NCBI GenBank assembly: GCA_030765045.1
Contig: CM060963.1
Coordinates: forward strand, 118,605,735-118,669,734
DNA from: Tenodera sinensis
Taxonomy: Eukaryota > Arthropoda > Insecta > Mantodea > Mantidae
Reading direction: 5' to 3'
DNA length: 64,000 bases
Position 1 is the stretch's first letter, and each line of letters opens with the position of its first letter. Shown in pieces: positions 45,778 through 56,960 of the stretch. Below the pieces are notes generated by a model. It made no database searches. It was not told the DNA's origin and worked only from the letters and a program-made list of their open reading frames with translations. A program made the position numbers and the translations under genes.

Positions 45778-46562
45778 TGATACCGAAATTTAGATTTCCG
45801 ATCGAATGGGCTTTTGAAAAAGACACGTTTTAATTTAATTGCCGGATATGAGATTTGCGATAAGTGTTAAGTAATAACATACATAGATAATAGAGTAGCA
45901 AGTGTTGTAAGGTGAGCAAGATATGAGTAAATGATAGTCGTTAAATTTGTAGTATAAACACATTATTGGTTTCAAATTAACGAGTCATGACGTCATACCA
46001 CATAGTTTAAATACACGTTCGAAAGTCAAGTCTACCAACCTTAAAAGTCACGCGATATATTTAATAAAATATAAAGTAAACATCGTTTAATCCTAAAAAG
46101 GTAATTATATATTCGAAATTCATAAAAGAACATGTTATAATAGAAAGGGACATTTCTAAATTGCGGGAAAAGGAAATAGCATTTTGGATACGAGGCTTTC
46201 TTGGATGACGTCATGACATTCAAATGGAGCGAACGGCTTCTTAGCGTGGGTAAGAGAGAAAGCGTCAGGGCATTACTCAACCAGAGACCAGTACGGGAGG
46301 TCGTGCTGCGCGGACGCGAGTGCGATGCCTCTACAGATACAAATATTTTCGGCATAACTCCTGAAAATATTTAAATAGGAAATAAATAATGTGCAAAGTT
46401 GTTCTTGGGTTGTCCATTACACTTACGCAAACCCGAGATAAAGAGATTTCTTGCAGAACTAGCCGGAGCGAGCTACATCGAAGGGCAACGTCACGTCACC
46501 AACGACTTCAGCTTCAAATGGCGATCCAATAACTAGGACACAACGAAGATTATACAGCTTCA
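45778..46562 (+). repeat. 3' LTR of the gypsy-type element
   Basis: 785 bp, same as the 5' LTR except three substitutions (near 46049, 46432 and 46554). TGACGTCA sites at 45988-45995 and 46206-46213. Confidence 0.93.
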
Positions 46563-47733
46563 AATACATCACATAAGCTCCAGCCCCTAGATGTTTCTTG
46601 CTATGGTCCTTTCAAAACATACTATGCAGGCGCTCTTCAGTCTTCTTTTTAGAAAAAATACCCCAATTTCCATCTACAATATTGCAGAATGTGTAAACAT
46701 TGCACATGATAGAGCCCTTACCCCATCTAACATAAAGTCTGGTTTTAGGAAGACAGGAATTTTTCCCTTCGATCGCCATATATTTACTGATGATGACTTT
46801 GCACCAAGTGAAGTTACTGATAGACCTCTACCCAATGATGCTACAACCAATATGGGTCTAGATCCAACTTGTGAAACTAATGTTACTTCCTCCGGAGCTG
46901 CACATGATACCGACATTACCACCTGCAGATTGTTATCTGTTGATGCTGAAAGGGGCACTGGCAAATTACCACTGAGTAATGGTGTTGCTGCTGACCATCA
47001 GAATATCAGTTCAGAAAATACCATTTGTTCAACTGAGAAATCAGTTGCAGAGACACCAAAGTTAGACATAAATGCTTCTGCATTTCCCAAGTTCTCGCCA
47101 GTTGATGTAAGGCCACATCCTAAAGCTAAAGAAAGAAAGAGGAAAGGAGGGAGAAAACATGGTAAGATCATCATAGCAACAGATACACCAGTAAAAAATG
47201 AACTCGAAGGAAGAAAGAAAATTGGACTTGAGAAGAAAAGAAAAGCAAATAAAATCATAAATCAAACAAAGAAGAAAATAAAATTTGATTCAGATCCAGA
47301 TTCTGATATTAATAACACACTGGATGATTTTGATAATGGAATGTCTTCAACCAATGGGGTTAGTCTACATACAGATGACGATGCAGAACTAGATGATTTT
47401 CCTGGCTTAGACTTGACCAATATAAAGAAAGATGATTATATACTTGTTGGGTTGAAAAGTAAAAAACATCCAAAGAAAGAAATCCTCTATGTGGCACAAG
47501 TAATGAAAGTAAAGGACAACGATAATGAGTTTGAGGTCAAATATTTAAAGAAAAGCACAAAAGTACAAGGTCAGTTTTATTTGCCAATTGCTGAAGATGA
47601 AAACAAAATATATTCTCTACCAGACGATTGCATAAAGATGCATTTGCAAAACCCTAAACAGTATGGCATCACCAAAAGACAGAACTCTTACATTAGTTTT
47701 GGTATTAATTTCAACAACTTGAATATTTGCTAA
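46563..47733 (+). pseudogene. Tigger/jerky-type transposase, C-terminal part
   Basis: Continues the transposase across the LTR element. The sequence right after the insertion encodes TSHKLQPLDVSCYGPFK, whose Asp in PLD is the third catalytic residue, 36 positions after that of LDNHESH. Then, after a small frameshift, come NTPISIYNIAECVNIAHDRA and SGFRKTGIFPFDRHIFTDDD. A long Lys/Asp-rich region (KRKGGRKHGK, DSDPDSDINN) follows, then a C-terminal domain DDYILVGLKSKK, YVAQVMKVK, EFEVKYLKK. From 46591 the frame is open for 380 codons to TAA at 47731. The split makes it non-functional here. Confidence 0.85.
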
Positions 47734-48257
47734 AATACATTCTTGTCTAAAGATATTTACATCTATTTTATATATTATTGTGTAACCTTACTGTAACCTC
47801 CAGAAACAAAGATTGGAAACTCTACTTCATTGTACTTTTGTATGGTTTGAGCAATTCCTTGTATGTCAAACGTTGGTTCATAGTGCCCCAGTGTTTGGTT
47901 CATTTTACCCCATCACTGGGGCACAGTGAGCCAAAGTGCACCCTCTCAAAAATGTTAAATTTCAGTGGAAAATAGAAAGTATTTACAACTTTTTAAAAGT
48001 GCATAATAAAGCTTAATGTATTTTAAAATCAATAAAAATGTTCTAAATTATAAGGCTTTTAAAAATATTAACCTTACCATCAGTTTAAAAAAAAGTGGTT
48101 CACTGTTCCCCACCTTCCCACAAGAATATGAGAGGGATCAAATTATACAGTAAAAAAGATGCAGATTGTTTTGGAGAAACTGATGATGAATCACGGTGTC
48201 ACTGTCACACATCTGAGAAAAAAGTCTTTGTTCGATAACAAGTGGGACATGCTGTAA

Positions 48258-48346
48258 GGTAAAAGTTTCAGCAACAATGAGGAATTACAGGCAGCTGTCC
48301 ATGAATGGGTGTGTAGTAACCCCAAACAATGGTTTCATGATGCAAT
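48258..48346 (+). pseudogene. Mariner transposase C-terminal scrap
   Basis: GKSFSNNEELQAAVHEWVCS then NPKQWFHDAI resembles the region after the third catalytic Asp of mariner/Tc1 transposases (FxxNEELxxAVxxWL). Nothing else of the element is recognised upstream because the Tigger right end is at 48119. Confidence 0.5.
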
Positions 48347-48359
48347 AATTAATTAATTC

Positions 48360-51300
48360 CATGTGTGTTGGCGTTAGTGGGGAGTATATTAAGAGATCCC
48401 ATGTACATTTAATCACGTTTATTGATAAATATCATACAAAAAGTTATTATTGTGAATCATTTCTGAATGCACTTCATATGCACCTACATCTCTTTTACCA
48501 TATAGTAATAATGTATGTGTAACAACAAACTTTATTGCTTCTTCTCTTACCTTGATAAAACACTGCTGTCCATAGACTTGGAAAATGTGTTCGCATTTAA
48601 AGGTGATAAGGAAGGGCTGCAGTCTTTCGGAGTGGTTGCTGCTGAAAACATTTGTTTCATTAATGAACAGAACCTTATTCACTGGCTATTATCATTATTA
48701 GTAAAGCCACAATTTTTAGAACCGCATTGTGTGTAGGAGTGTCAGTTATGCTATGAGTGTGTTCACCCAGACTGAGAGGCCAGCCAACAGCACTGAATGA
48801 AACAGCCCCATGCACATGGTAAGATAACTAAGAATTGTGGCTTTCATTATTAGTCAGTAAAATATTACAACTTTTAAAATAAAATTTGTCTGAAGTTAGT
48901 CTGTGCTATCATATTTGTCATATCTGTCTCTCTTGCTCTGCTGCAAAACACATTTCTATAAACAAATTATATCCCTATTGAATGTTTGAAAAGTTTCAAA
49001 GAATTCCTCCATATTCTTCTCTCCATTTATAATGATCATATATTATAACTGATGTTAAATAGTGAGATTTATTGCAGGTGATGCAAAATTTTATTTTTGG
49101 CATGATTTGCTAACTCTTATAAGAAATGTAATGAAATTCCTTGTATTACTGTACATACTGAATTATGTTAACTTGAAAATGGATCAGAAATTGTGAAATC
49201 AGTAATAAAATGCTTTGTAAGAAAGCTTTGGGATTGCCAATTGCAGTATGAACTTGCTAAAATTATTATGGAATGAGTAGAAAACAAAGCAACCATTATG
49301 AAGAAAACTTTGAAGTGCTGTCACAGTGCCCTGAGTTTGGAAAGACAATAATGCATTAAAACATTTAAATTACAAACAAATTAAGTTATAATATAATGGA
49401 TGGATTTGTGATTTAAGAATTAATTTAGAAACAATGCTTTAGGTGATATTGGTGATGGAGAGAAATATACAGGTTTAGTAGAGTTGTGAGATGATGATAC
49501 ACAAAGATACCAATAAAAAAGTGATGTTAAGTGAGTTGTCGAAGAAGAAATTGTGTGATCACATATCAATGAAAAATAGTTTGAAAAGTGAGAGGGCATA
49601 TAAATTATGCAGATAATGAGGGAGGACAACAAATTTCATGCTAAGAACAAGAATGTGGTAGTTATTGCAAAAGGAATATCTATAATTTTAAGTAAAGATG
49701 TGCAAGTTCTAATATAAAGAAACAGAAATCTTAAGAAAAATGTTTATAGAAAGCAGAATGAAAGCTTTATAATAAAAATTGCGAGAATATTGACCTGCTT
49801 TTATCAAAAGTGAACATAAAATAGATAAACAATACTGTCCTCCTTTACTGTTTATATTAATTTTAAATAATTTTTACTGTCACATGGAATTTGGGGGTGT
49901 AAAAAATATATAGCAATCTGGTATTCAGCTATATGGATATGGAAATCTATGAGAAATCTTAGTCAGGTTAGTTATAATAAGGAGTTTTACCTTAGTTTCT
50001 CCAGAATGCCTCAATACTATCATCTGTTTGGCAATATTATACTGTGTAGAAATATCAATATAGATCCTAAACAAGGTAGGTACTTAACTAACACATATTT
50101 ATAAGTTATTGCATGAATGTATTGATTAAAAGTAACAAAAATACAAACACAAACAAATTACAGTCACTGGATATAGAGCTATCACCTGCATTTCTGCTGT
50201 AAATGAATACGAATGTGACATGAAGAAAACCTATTGATGACAAACATTTACTTATTTATTTTCAATAAATCTTTTCAAATAAACTAGCTTCCATTGTAGG
50301 CAAGTATGATAAAAGGGTCTTTTATTATATGATATGCACACTGTATTCCAGCCCCTGACAAACACAGGTAAGAAATGGAGCCACTCTTTCATCAGTTAAC
50401 AGTGTTGAATGCTATTAGTGCAATTGTGCATGTTTCAGACCAAAAATATGTTAATAATGGTGCATGTATGAAAAGCTTGCTATTGCAGAAATCAACAAAA
50501 TGTAAGATGTTACTGTAGCTTACATTATGCATGAAATTTTTATGTGCAGCAATATAGAAAGAGGCATGTTTTCATTGTATTGAATGTGCATTTTACATGA
50601 GATGCAGCTTCTAGCTCAAAGAAGAGCAGATTACAATCCAAATACACATTCCTACACATCTCTCTTCAATCTGCTTCACTTACATTGATAAATGTGAGGT
50701 GCTGTGATTGAGGAGAGAACAGATATTGAGTCCATCTCAATATTGCTTCCTCTCAGTGACAATGTAGGTGTGCCTAGGAACAAATAATACAGTAAAACTA
50801 CGAAGTTATTGCTAACTTAAAATGTTTAATTTTCTGCAGATGCAGCTTAACTACTCAAAATTATAGCCTGACCAAGGTATCCAAGAAAACAAGTTTAATT
50901 TAAATTATAAATGAGAAAGAAGCTTAAGAACAAAACATGAAAACACAATTTAATCAACTTATCATGTTTTAAAATTAAAGCCAATGATAATTAAGATGTT
51001 ATTTTTATTATTATATGGACATATTTACATCTAACACCATTATGTCTATCCCTATAACATGGCAGTCAGCACTTCTAGCTAACATCCTAAGGGGCCAGGA
51101 TTCATTTATTAGCTGGAGTGGTGGTTTTAGCAGTAATGGAAAACCTTTCCCCTGGTTCAAAATCAACTGTATGCTATGCCACTTGATTCCCTAATGCAGA
51201 GGGCATTATCACCATGATATTGCCTTGCCGATTTTGTTTCCACCAATAAGAGTTACTCTGAAGGATTTGACAATGAACATGGTAAAACTTTTAAAATTTA

Positions 51301-51650
51301 GATCTGTTCATTACATTTTTTGAAAGTATTCTGCAATGAATTCTTGTTATTATTTTAGTTTTATTTATTTTTCTATCATACAATATATTGAAAATACAAT
51401 CATGTATGTTGTAGATCATGTCAAAATTATCAAGATAATATACAAATTTTACAATAGGAGTAACATGTTATATAGAAGTTAATATTAGTCATATCTATAT
51501 ACAATATAAATAGTTAAAGATAAATTATATACAGAGCATACTACACAAAAATAGCAGTGGGCCTCGTTAAGTTTTGGGGTACAGAAACAACCAGGTTGAT
51601 CTATCTAATGACAGTTTATGCTAAGGTTTAAAAACTCTTCACAATCATAA
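48360..51650. other. Sequence without recognised genes
   Basis: AT-rich. Frames at 48419-48682 and 48515-48736 have no known domain. A patch at 51050-51220 (CCTGGTTCAAAATCAACTG) is faintly tRNA-like but not enough to call. Confidence 0.5.
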
Positions 51651-51659
51651 AAGCATGTG

Positions 51660-52715
51660 TTGATAAATAATTCTTAAGCTCTTTTTTAAACTGTTTTTTG
51701 CTAGACTTTCCTTTAGATCTATAAAACATCTCATCCTTTCAAACAATTCTTCAAATACTGTTGTTGTTGTAGTGTTTAACGCCCACTTTAACTACTACGG
51801 CACCGCAGGCGGTGACACTGATGATACATGGAATGAAGATGGAGCACCGGTGGAATGAGATGGCGGGGGAAACCGGAGAACCCGGAGAAAACCCGCCCTG
51901 ACACCGCTTCGTCCACCACGAATACCACATGCGGGTCCCTGGGATCGAACCTGGGCTGCCTAGGTGGTAGGCGAGCGTGCTAACCGCTCGGCCACGGCGC
52001 CGCCCTTCAAATACTGGATACCATTCTTCAGAGAGAATGCAAATGCATTCTTCGTAAGCAATTACTGCAATTTCCAGTGATTCAAAAGTGTTTACCTGAA
52101 TTTTATTTTATTTTAGGAAAAACAAAAATATGTATGGGGCCTGATCTGGACTGTAGGGAGGATGAAACAAATATTTGACTGCTAACTCCTGCGGAAATTG
52201 AGTTGTTTTTTGCACAGTGCACACAGAGGTATTGTCATGGTGCAATAAAATTACATTCATAACCAATCTTAGGATGCTTTGTTCTCAGTTTTCATTGAAG
52301 ACTTGTGGCAGACTTTTTGTGGTGCACCATCTTTTGTTCAAGTGGAATTGTCACAATATGGCACTAGCTGAGAAGAATGAACAGATCATCTTCTTGCCAA
52401 CACACCTTGCATATTTGTTTGGGGATCCTCTCCCGGGAAGGCTCAGACCAATGAGTGTCATTTGGTTTCTGGATCATATTGGTCTATCTAGGTCAGGCAT
52501 GGGGAAGAAAGGTGACAGCAGTGAAATCAAGTATTTACCCTCTCTGTTTACTAACACAATTTGAAGGACTGATCGGTTCTCTGAGGTACAAACACAATAG
52601 CAGGAGGTGTGGTCTGGTAGCTAACTGCTGGGAGGCAGAGGAAGAGGTCAAAACTACGATGTATGGGGAAATGACTTCCCATCTAAAACCTAGATTTTGT
52701 CACCTGTTACAATGT
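51660..52715 (-). pseudogene. Mariner transposase relic interrupted by a SINE
   Basis: Reading the minus strand: NIVTGDKIWVLD-like sequence near 52710 (first catalytic Asp), then YDPETK near 52470. QFHLNKRWCTTKSLPQVFNE follows near 52330, LLHHDNTSV near 52225 (second Asp) and HPPYSPDQAPYIFLFF near 52150 (third Asp). The C-terminal SEEWYPVFEELFERMRCFID continues across the SINE at 51761-52004. About 150 bp near 52500-52650 are foreign to the family. Many stops; no N-terminal DNA-binding domain here. A mariner N-terminus lies at 54950-55310, perhaps from another copy. Confidence 0.75.
51761..52004 (-). mobile_element. SINE family 1 copy in mariner relic
   Basis: Flanked by the perfect 12-bp duplication CTTCAAATACTG (51749-51760, 52005-52016). 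Minus-strand head GGCGCCGTGGCCGAGCGGTT and GGTTCGATCCC, body and ACAACAACAA tail as in 23851-24086, but with a restored GCGGTTAGC A box. Confidence 0.92.
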
Positions 52716-52719
52716 TAAA

Positions 52720-53239
52720 TATGTTTTTGGGGTAAAGTACTGTGGGATTATGCTATTTAATAAATTGTAAGCAAATTTAAAAGAACAGACTGTGCATTGT
52801 TTCAAGGAGATTTGAAGAGCTTGCTACAGAGATAGGCTTATTATAGATGAGCTTTTAGACTCAATTTACCAAGCAGGATGGCTCAGGTGGTAACATTTTT
52901 ATACTAAATTCACTCTTAGGTTTGTCCGCATCAAAACAAACCCATGTAACCAGTGCACCCTGATACAACATGGCAGCATAGCATGCAGGGAAGTAGTCCC
53001 ATGCTAGTAATCTGAATTTTGGAATGAATTTATCCTTAAATGACAATATTCTACACAAATACCTAAGAGGTTAATTAACGCTGATGTATACTGATAAACA
53101 GAGCTAGAAGTCCCAACATGCGACTCATGTGAGTTACCTAATATCTGACTATTTACAGAGTATTGTTTACAGCCAGCAGTTTCTATTTAGGATCATGGCA
53201 GATGGCTGTGGTGAATTTGCTCTTGCATCTTTGCAAGCA
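52720..53239. other. No gene seen
   Basis: Short frames only. The end of this stretch leads into the IS630-type relic. Confidence 0.45.
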
Positions 53240-53805
53240 GTGTCTTCGCAGGCAGACCATTGACTAGTGGAGAAAAAACAATAGTGTTGAACGTATATTA
53301 TAAATTATGTGAGAAATATCCAACTCTTCCCATCGAAGAAGTATTTAAATTAACTTCTGAGTTCACTAGTGTTTCAAGTACCAGTATAAACAGTACTTGT
53401 AAAGAAAAAGCTGAAACGGAAAAGTGGTTACATTCGGGAAAAAAGAAAGTGTGTTAAATACGCCATGCAAGAATGTGGCGATTTTGTTAAAAACACAATT
53501 TGTGTAACAGTGCAAAATTGCTTTTTTAAAAATGAGCCACCAACAACTGACAAAGTGCTACAACCGGTTAATACTGATCCAGACTTACCCAATTTCAGAA
53601 GAACCACCTTTTATAAAATCTTGTGTGAAATAGGGTTCAAATTTATTAAAAGAGGCCGAAAAAGCACTATAATTGATAGGGAGGACATATTTTGTGGAGA
53701 AGGGACTATTTGAAGGCAGTGCAAAGGTTTAGGAAAGGACATAAGTTGTATTACTTAGATGAAACCTGGGTTAATGAGGGCTATACAACATCCAAAGTGT
53801 GGATG
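53240..53805 (+). pseudogene. IS630/Tc1-type (DD37E-like) transposase, N-terminal half
   Basis: MTSGEKTIVLNVYYKLCEKY at 53260 is the helix-turn-helix start. After frameshifts there is NEPPTTDKVLQPVNTDPDLP near 53540, RRTTFYKILCEIGFKFIKRG near 53600 and IDREDIF. WRRDYLKAVQRFRKGHKLYY and LDETWVNEGYTTSKVW follow near 53695-53800, with the first catalytic Asp in LDETW. The protein ends there; the second and third catalytic segments are absent. Closely resembles a widespread arthropod IS630-type family. Only about two frameshifts or stops, so not very old. Confidence 0.8.
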
Positions 53806-54171
53806 ACTATGTGTTCTTTTTTGCTCGATTCTTTTAGAATTAATCATTACAACTATGACATGTACATCGTTTATTTTGTTGTAACTATCAATCTTATTGC
53901 TTTTAACCTCCAGTTACATGTTAGTCACTCTTTAAGTTGATGGAATAAGGGATCGGTTTGCACTCACCACATGGTTGTGCCAGTATTTCTAACACGAATG
54001 GTGGAAGGATATATTATAACCGTACACTGGTCATCTGGGTTTAGTTTTGCAGGATCAACCTAGAGTGAATACAGAGTACATTAATCATTTCATTTCATCC
54101 TTCATCCTGTTGGGTTTCTTTCAGGGTTGGGAGCATCAGCAAGTGTTGTGACAGCAGCACAGTAGGGGGAA

Positions 54172-54443
54172 GGCCATGTCATAGCTGAGTGGTTAGACCA
54201 TTCACTTCTCACCAAAGTGGCCTGGGTTCGATCCCAGGCAACTGCATGTGAGATTTGCAGTGAATGAAGTGGCACTGGGGCGGGTCTCCTCTGGGTTCTC
54301 TGGTTTCCCCTGTCATCTCATTCCACCAGTGCTCCATGTTCATTCCATGCATCATGAATGTCACTGCCTGTGGTGCCATATGTAGTAAAAGTGGGTGTTA
54401 GACACTACCCAAAAAAAAAGGAAAGAAAAAGAGAAAAAAACGC
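54172..54443 (+). mobile_element. SINE family 1 relative with a different tRNA head
   Basis: Flanked by TAGGGGGAA (54163-54171, 54444-54452). The head ATAGCTGAGTGGTTAG ... GGGTTCGATCCCAGG is tRNA-like but differs from the other copies. The body (GGGCGGGTCTCCTCTGGGTT, TCTCATTCCACCAGTGCTCC) is shared. Ends in A9 and a purine tail. Confidence 0.88.
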
Positions 54444-54452
54444 TAGGGGGAA

Positions 54453-54880
54453 CAAATGCACCCTGTAGGTCTGATCCCCCAGCTTGGTTTCTGGGACCCT
54501 CAAGGGAGGTACAAGCCCAAAGAGGTGAGGGGAGCTAAGCCAGCCTCTGCCAGGGTGCTTCTAACTGGGAAAATGTAGTAAGGACACTTCCACCTGCTCT
54601 GTCATGACAACATTCCGGTTACATGATCCCTTTGCCTCATTTATTGCCCCAGGAGGGTCCTGTCAGTGGCACAAGCACAAAAGATCACCTTTCAGTCAAG
54701 GTGCTAAGTCTCCCTTCACAGTTGTCCTTGAGTCACAGACTCAACTTAATAGATAATTAAATCTATTATCTATTAAATTGATAAATATTGCAATTAAATT
54801 AAGGGTAATTTTGTATTAATTAATGTAATCTAATGAAACCATGTATACTTTGTTATATTAATGGTGAATAAATTTGAATT
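54453..54880 (+). repeat. Probable LINE 3' UTR
   Basis: GC-richer block (CCCAGCTTGGTTTCTGGGAC, AGGTACAAGCCCAAAGAGG) passing into AT-rich sequence that ends AATAAATTTGAATTTAAAT, like the GAATTTGAATTT tails of some LINEs. No ORF. The SINE at 54172 may have inserted in it. Family unknown. Confidence 0.4.
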
Positions 54881-54949
54881 TAAATCTTCTAACATCAAAT
54901 TTTTCTATAATTTTCTGGTACCATTGTACATGTGCCTTTTTCTGCTTAT

Positions 54950-55310
54950 TTATGAGGAAGTGAGAGATCCAACTGCAGAGGCCCCTGGCATGGAGTGTTT
55001 CTTTAAGAATTGCCCTCACTGACAATTCTAATATTCAGGACTTTTTGAATCTGATAATACATGCAATGATTATCTTCCCACAGCATGTGCTCTGCTTTTA
55101 CCACATTTTCATCTGTTGTTGCTGAAGATGACCATCCTGCATGGTCTTCATTTTTAAGGAAATTCTTCCTTTTCTAAACTGTGCAAACCATTAATCAATT
55201 ATGGATTGTGAAGGACAAAGATCTGTAAATGCATGATGCAGTCTTTAAAATTATTCTCTCTCCCTTAAACTGACTTAAAGTAATAGAAAATCACTTGAGG
55301 GCCATCCTAG
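54950..55310 (-). pseudogene. Mariner transposase N-terminal relic
   Basis: The minus strand gives, near 55270-55000, fragments AFTDLC, LINGLHSLEKEEFP, then SSATTDENVVKAEHMLWEDN and YYQIQKVLNIRIVSE. This is the paired helix-turn-helix region of mariner transposases (FxxGRxSLEDxxRSGRPxxxxT). Frameshifted; no catalytic core attached. Confidence 0.7.
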
Positions 55311-55762
55311 CATCTGGCATTGTAACACCTGGGTGTACACACACAGAATGCTGGCACTGCACATTGTTGTAGTGGGCCCAAGCTTGTACAACATGTTACA
55401 ATCTGAACTTGAATCTAAACTAAGAAGAACTCTTTGGCTTACTAAAACTTATTGTTGTCCATTCTCAAAACTTTCAGAGTGGCAATCCTATAGTCTAATT
55501 TTAGGGATTTGAATTAAATATTGGTGACAGTAGCTATTAAGATGTAATATACCACAGTTAGTTTATTGGTCACCTCTGATACCTATCTTTTTTCCTGAGG
55601 TATTCTTTTTCTTTTGGAAAGCAATGCTTTGGTACAATATTAAAGCCTAGAAACCTGGTTCATCTGACATTTTAAAAATGCAATGTACCCAATGTAGGCT
55701 TTTGGGAACGTGCATTATGTTAAAGTAGTAAAAGGAAGCACATATGTTAGTCTTAAATGATA
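55311..55762. other. No gene seen
   Basis: AT-rich sequence between the mariner relic and SINE. Confidence 0.45.
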
Positions 55763-56106
55763 AAACCCCTTGGCACAACAACCCATCTGCATCAAGGCCT
55801 ACTGCCTAACTGCTGCATTCCCCACCTCTGCCCACTACAGGTGTCTTGAGTGGGGTGCAGTACTGGAGGTGGGACATGGTTAGCACCCTAGTCCCTCCTG
55901 GCTGCTTATGCAGTCTGCTCGACCAGGAGCTGCTACTTTTCAATCAAGTAGCTACTCAATTGGCCCCTCAGGGACCTATCGAGGCTGAGTGCACCCTAGA
56001 CTAGGTCTCCCAGTGGGAGAAAATCCCCATGCTGGTAGCAGGAATTGAACCCTGGTCCCCCGCTTTATAAGCAGGAGTGCTACCACCCCGTTAAGGAGAT
56101 GACCTA
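55763..56106 (-). mobile_element. SINE family 2 full-length copy
   Basis: Flanked by TAAATGATA (55754-55762, 56107-56115). The minus-strand head has TTAACGGGGTGGTAGCACTC and GGTTCAATTCC (pol III boxes). The body holds the complement of GGGGTGCAGTACTGGAGG. Related copies: 23755-24290 and 63255-63420. Confidence 0.85.
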
Positions 56107-56115
56107 TAAATGATA

Positions 56116-56960
56116 TATATGTTAGATTATGTGGCAAAGAGAAACTCTAAAGAGAACTGTGTGATCAGTTGATTAACTGAAGAGCAAAGCCCTGCTGAAC
56201 CAGACTCAGTGCCACTATTTTTGTATTTTGGTTGTCTCAAAACCATATTTTGTAGTCAAGCCAATTCACTCTAAGCATTGCTAATATGAAATTTTATTTA
56301 AGCACTACAGGATAATAGCAGCATACAGTGCAGTCCTATTAAGGTGATGCATTTATAAAAATCCAAAAATATACAGGGTTGCTTGTGAGTGTTATACTAT
56401 GCTCAGAAAATAGATCATACAGAGCACACAATATTTTAACAATCTGCTGTCAAACTGTTGTTAGGATATTAATTTTCTATTCATAATTAATCACTTTTTG
56501 ATATGGTAAATGAAATGCTCCTTATACCATATAGTTCATATTGCTCTAAAATTATTAATTTAAGCTTAGTATACGATTTTAAAGACATTGTTGCACAGAG
56601 GTTTCTGAATTTTATAGTTTCAAAGAGAAAAACTTGTCTGCATACATGTAATTAAATTTTTCAAATTATCCAATGTGAGTTATAAAAACAACTACTTTAA
56701 ACTGAATTATTTACCAGTTTTAGCTAGTGCATACAATTTTAAATCAATAATTTTTTAAGCTCTCCTCACTATGGTCCAAGGAGCATTTTAAATAGTAAAA
56801 GTGCTGAAAAACAAAAGGATTTCAGAGCAATGGAGTTTGAAGTGCTTTACCTAAACTGTATTTGACCATTTAAACAGCTGCTTGTGGCAAAAACAAAATT
56901 GAGGAAAAAGTAAGAAAGGAAAGGACCGTTTTGTAGATGCCCAAAAGATATGTCCTATTA
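56116..56960. other. No gene seen
   Basis: AT-rich, no recognisable ORF or repeat. Confidence 0.45.

Larger units (their letters stand above)
38544..46562 (+). mobile_element. Young Ty3/gypsy-type LTR retrotransposon
   Basis: 8,019 bp: LTR (785 bp), primer-binding site, gag, pol, non-coding tail, polypurine tract, LTR. LTRs start TGATACC and end GCTTCA (TG...CA). The flanks CATA (38540-38543) and AATA (46563-46566) are a 4-bp duplication with one change. The LTR pair differs at about three of 785 positions and both ORFs are open, so insertion is recent and the copy may be competent. Domain order protease-RT-RNase H-integrase is that of Ty3/gypsy. No env-like ORF follows pol. Confidence 0.93.
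37009..48119 (+). mobile_element. Tigger/pogo-like transposon split by an LTR element
   Basis: The left end GGGAGGTTGGGGAACAGTGA pairs with the reverse-complemented right end GGGAAGGTGGGGAACAGTGA. Without the 8-kb retrotransposon it would be about 3.1 kb. GTGAACC motifs cluster near both ends (about 37025, 37042, 37385, 37408 and, inverted, 47870-47930 and 48096), plausible transposase-binding sites. It encodes the transposase described in the next entries. The exact target duplication is not clear. Confidence 0.75.

Noticed and set aside
51577..52016. LINE C-terminus on the minus strand
   Set aside because: At first read as a LINE tail; the sequence is continuous with mariner motifs across the SINE insertion.
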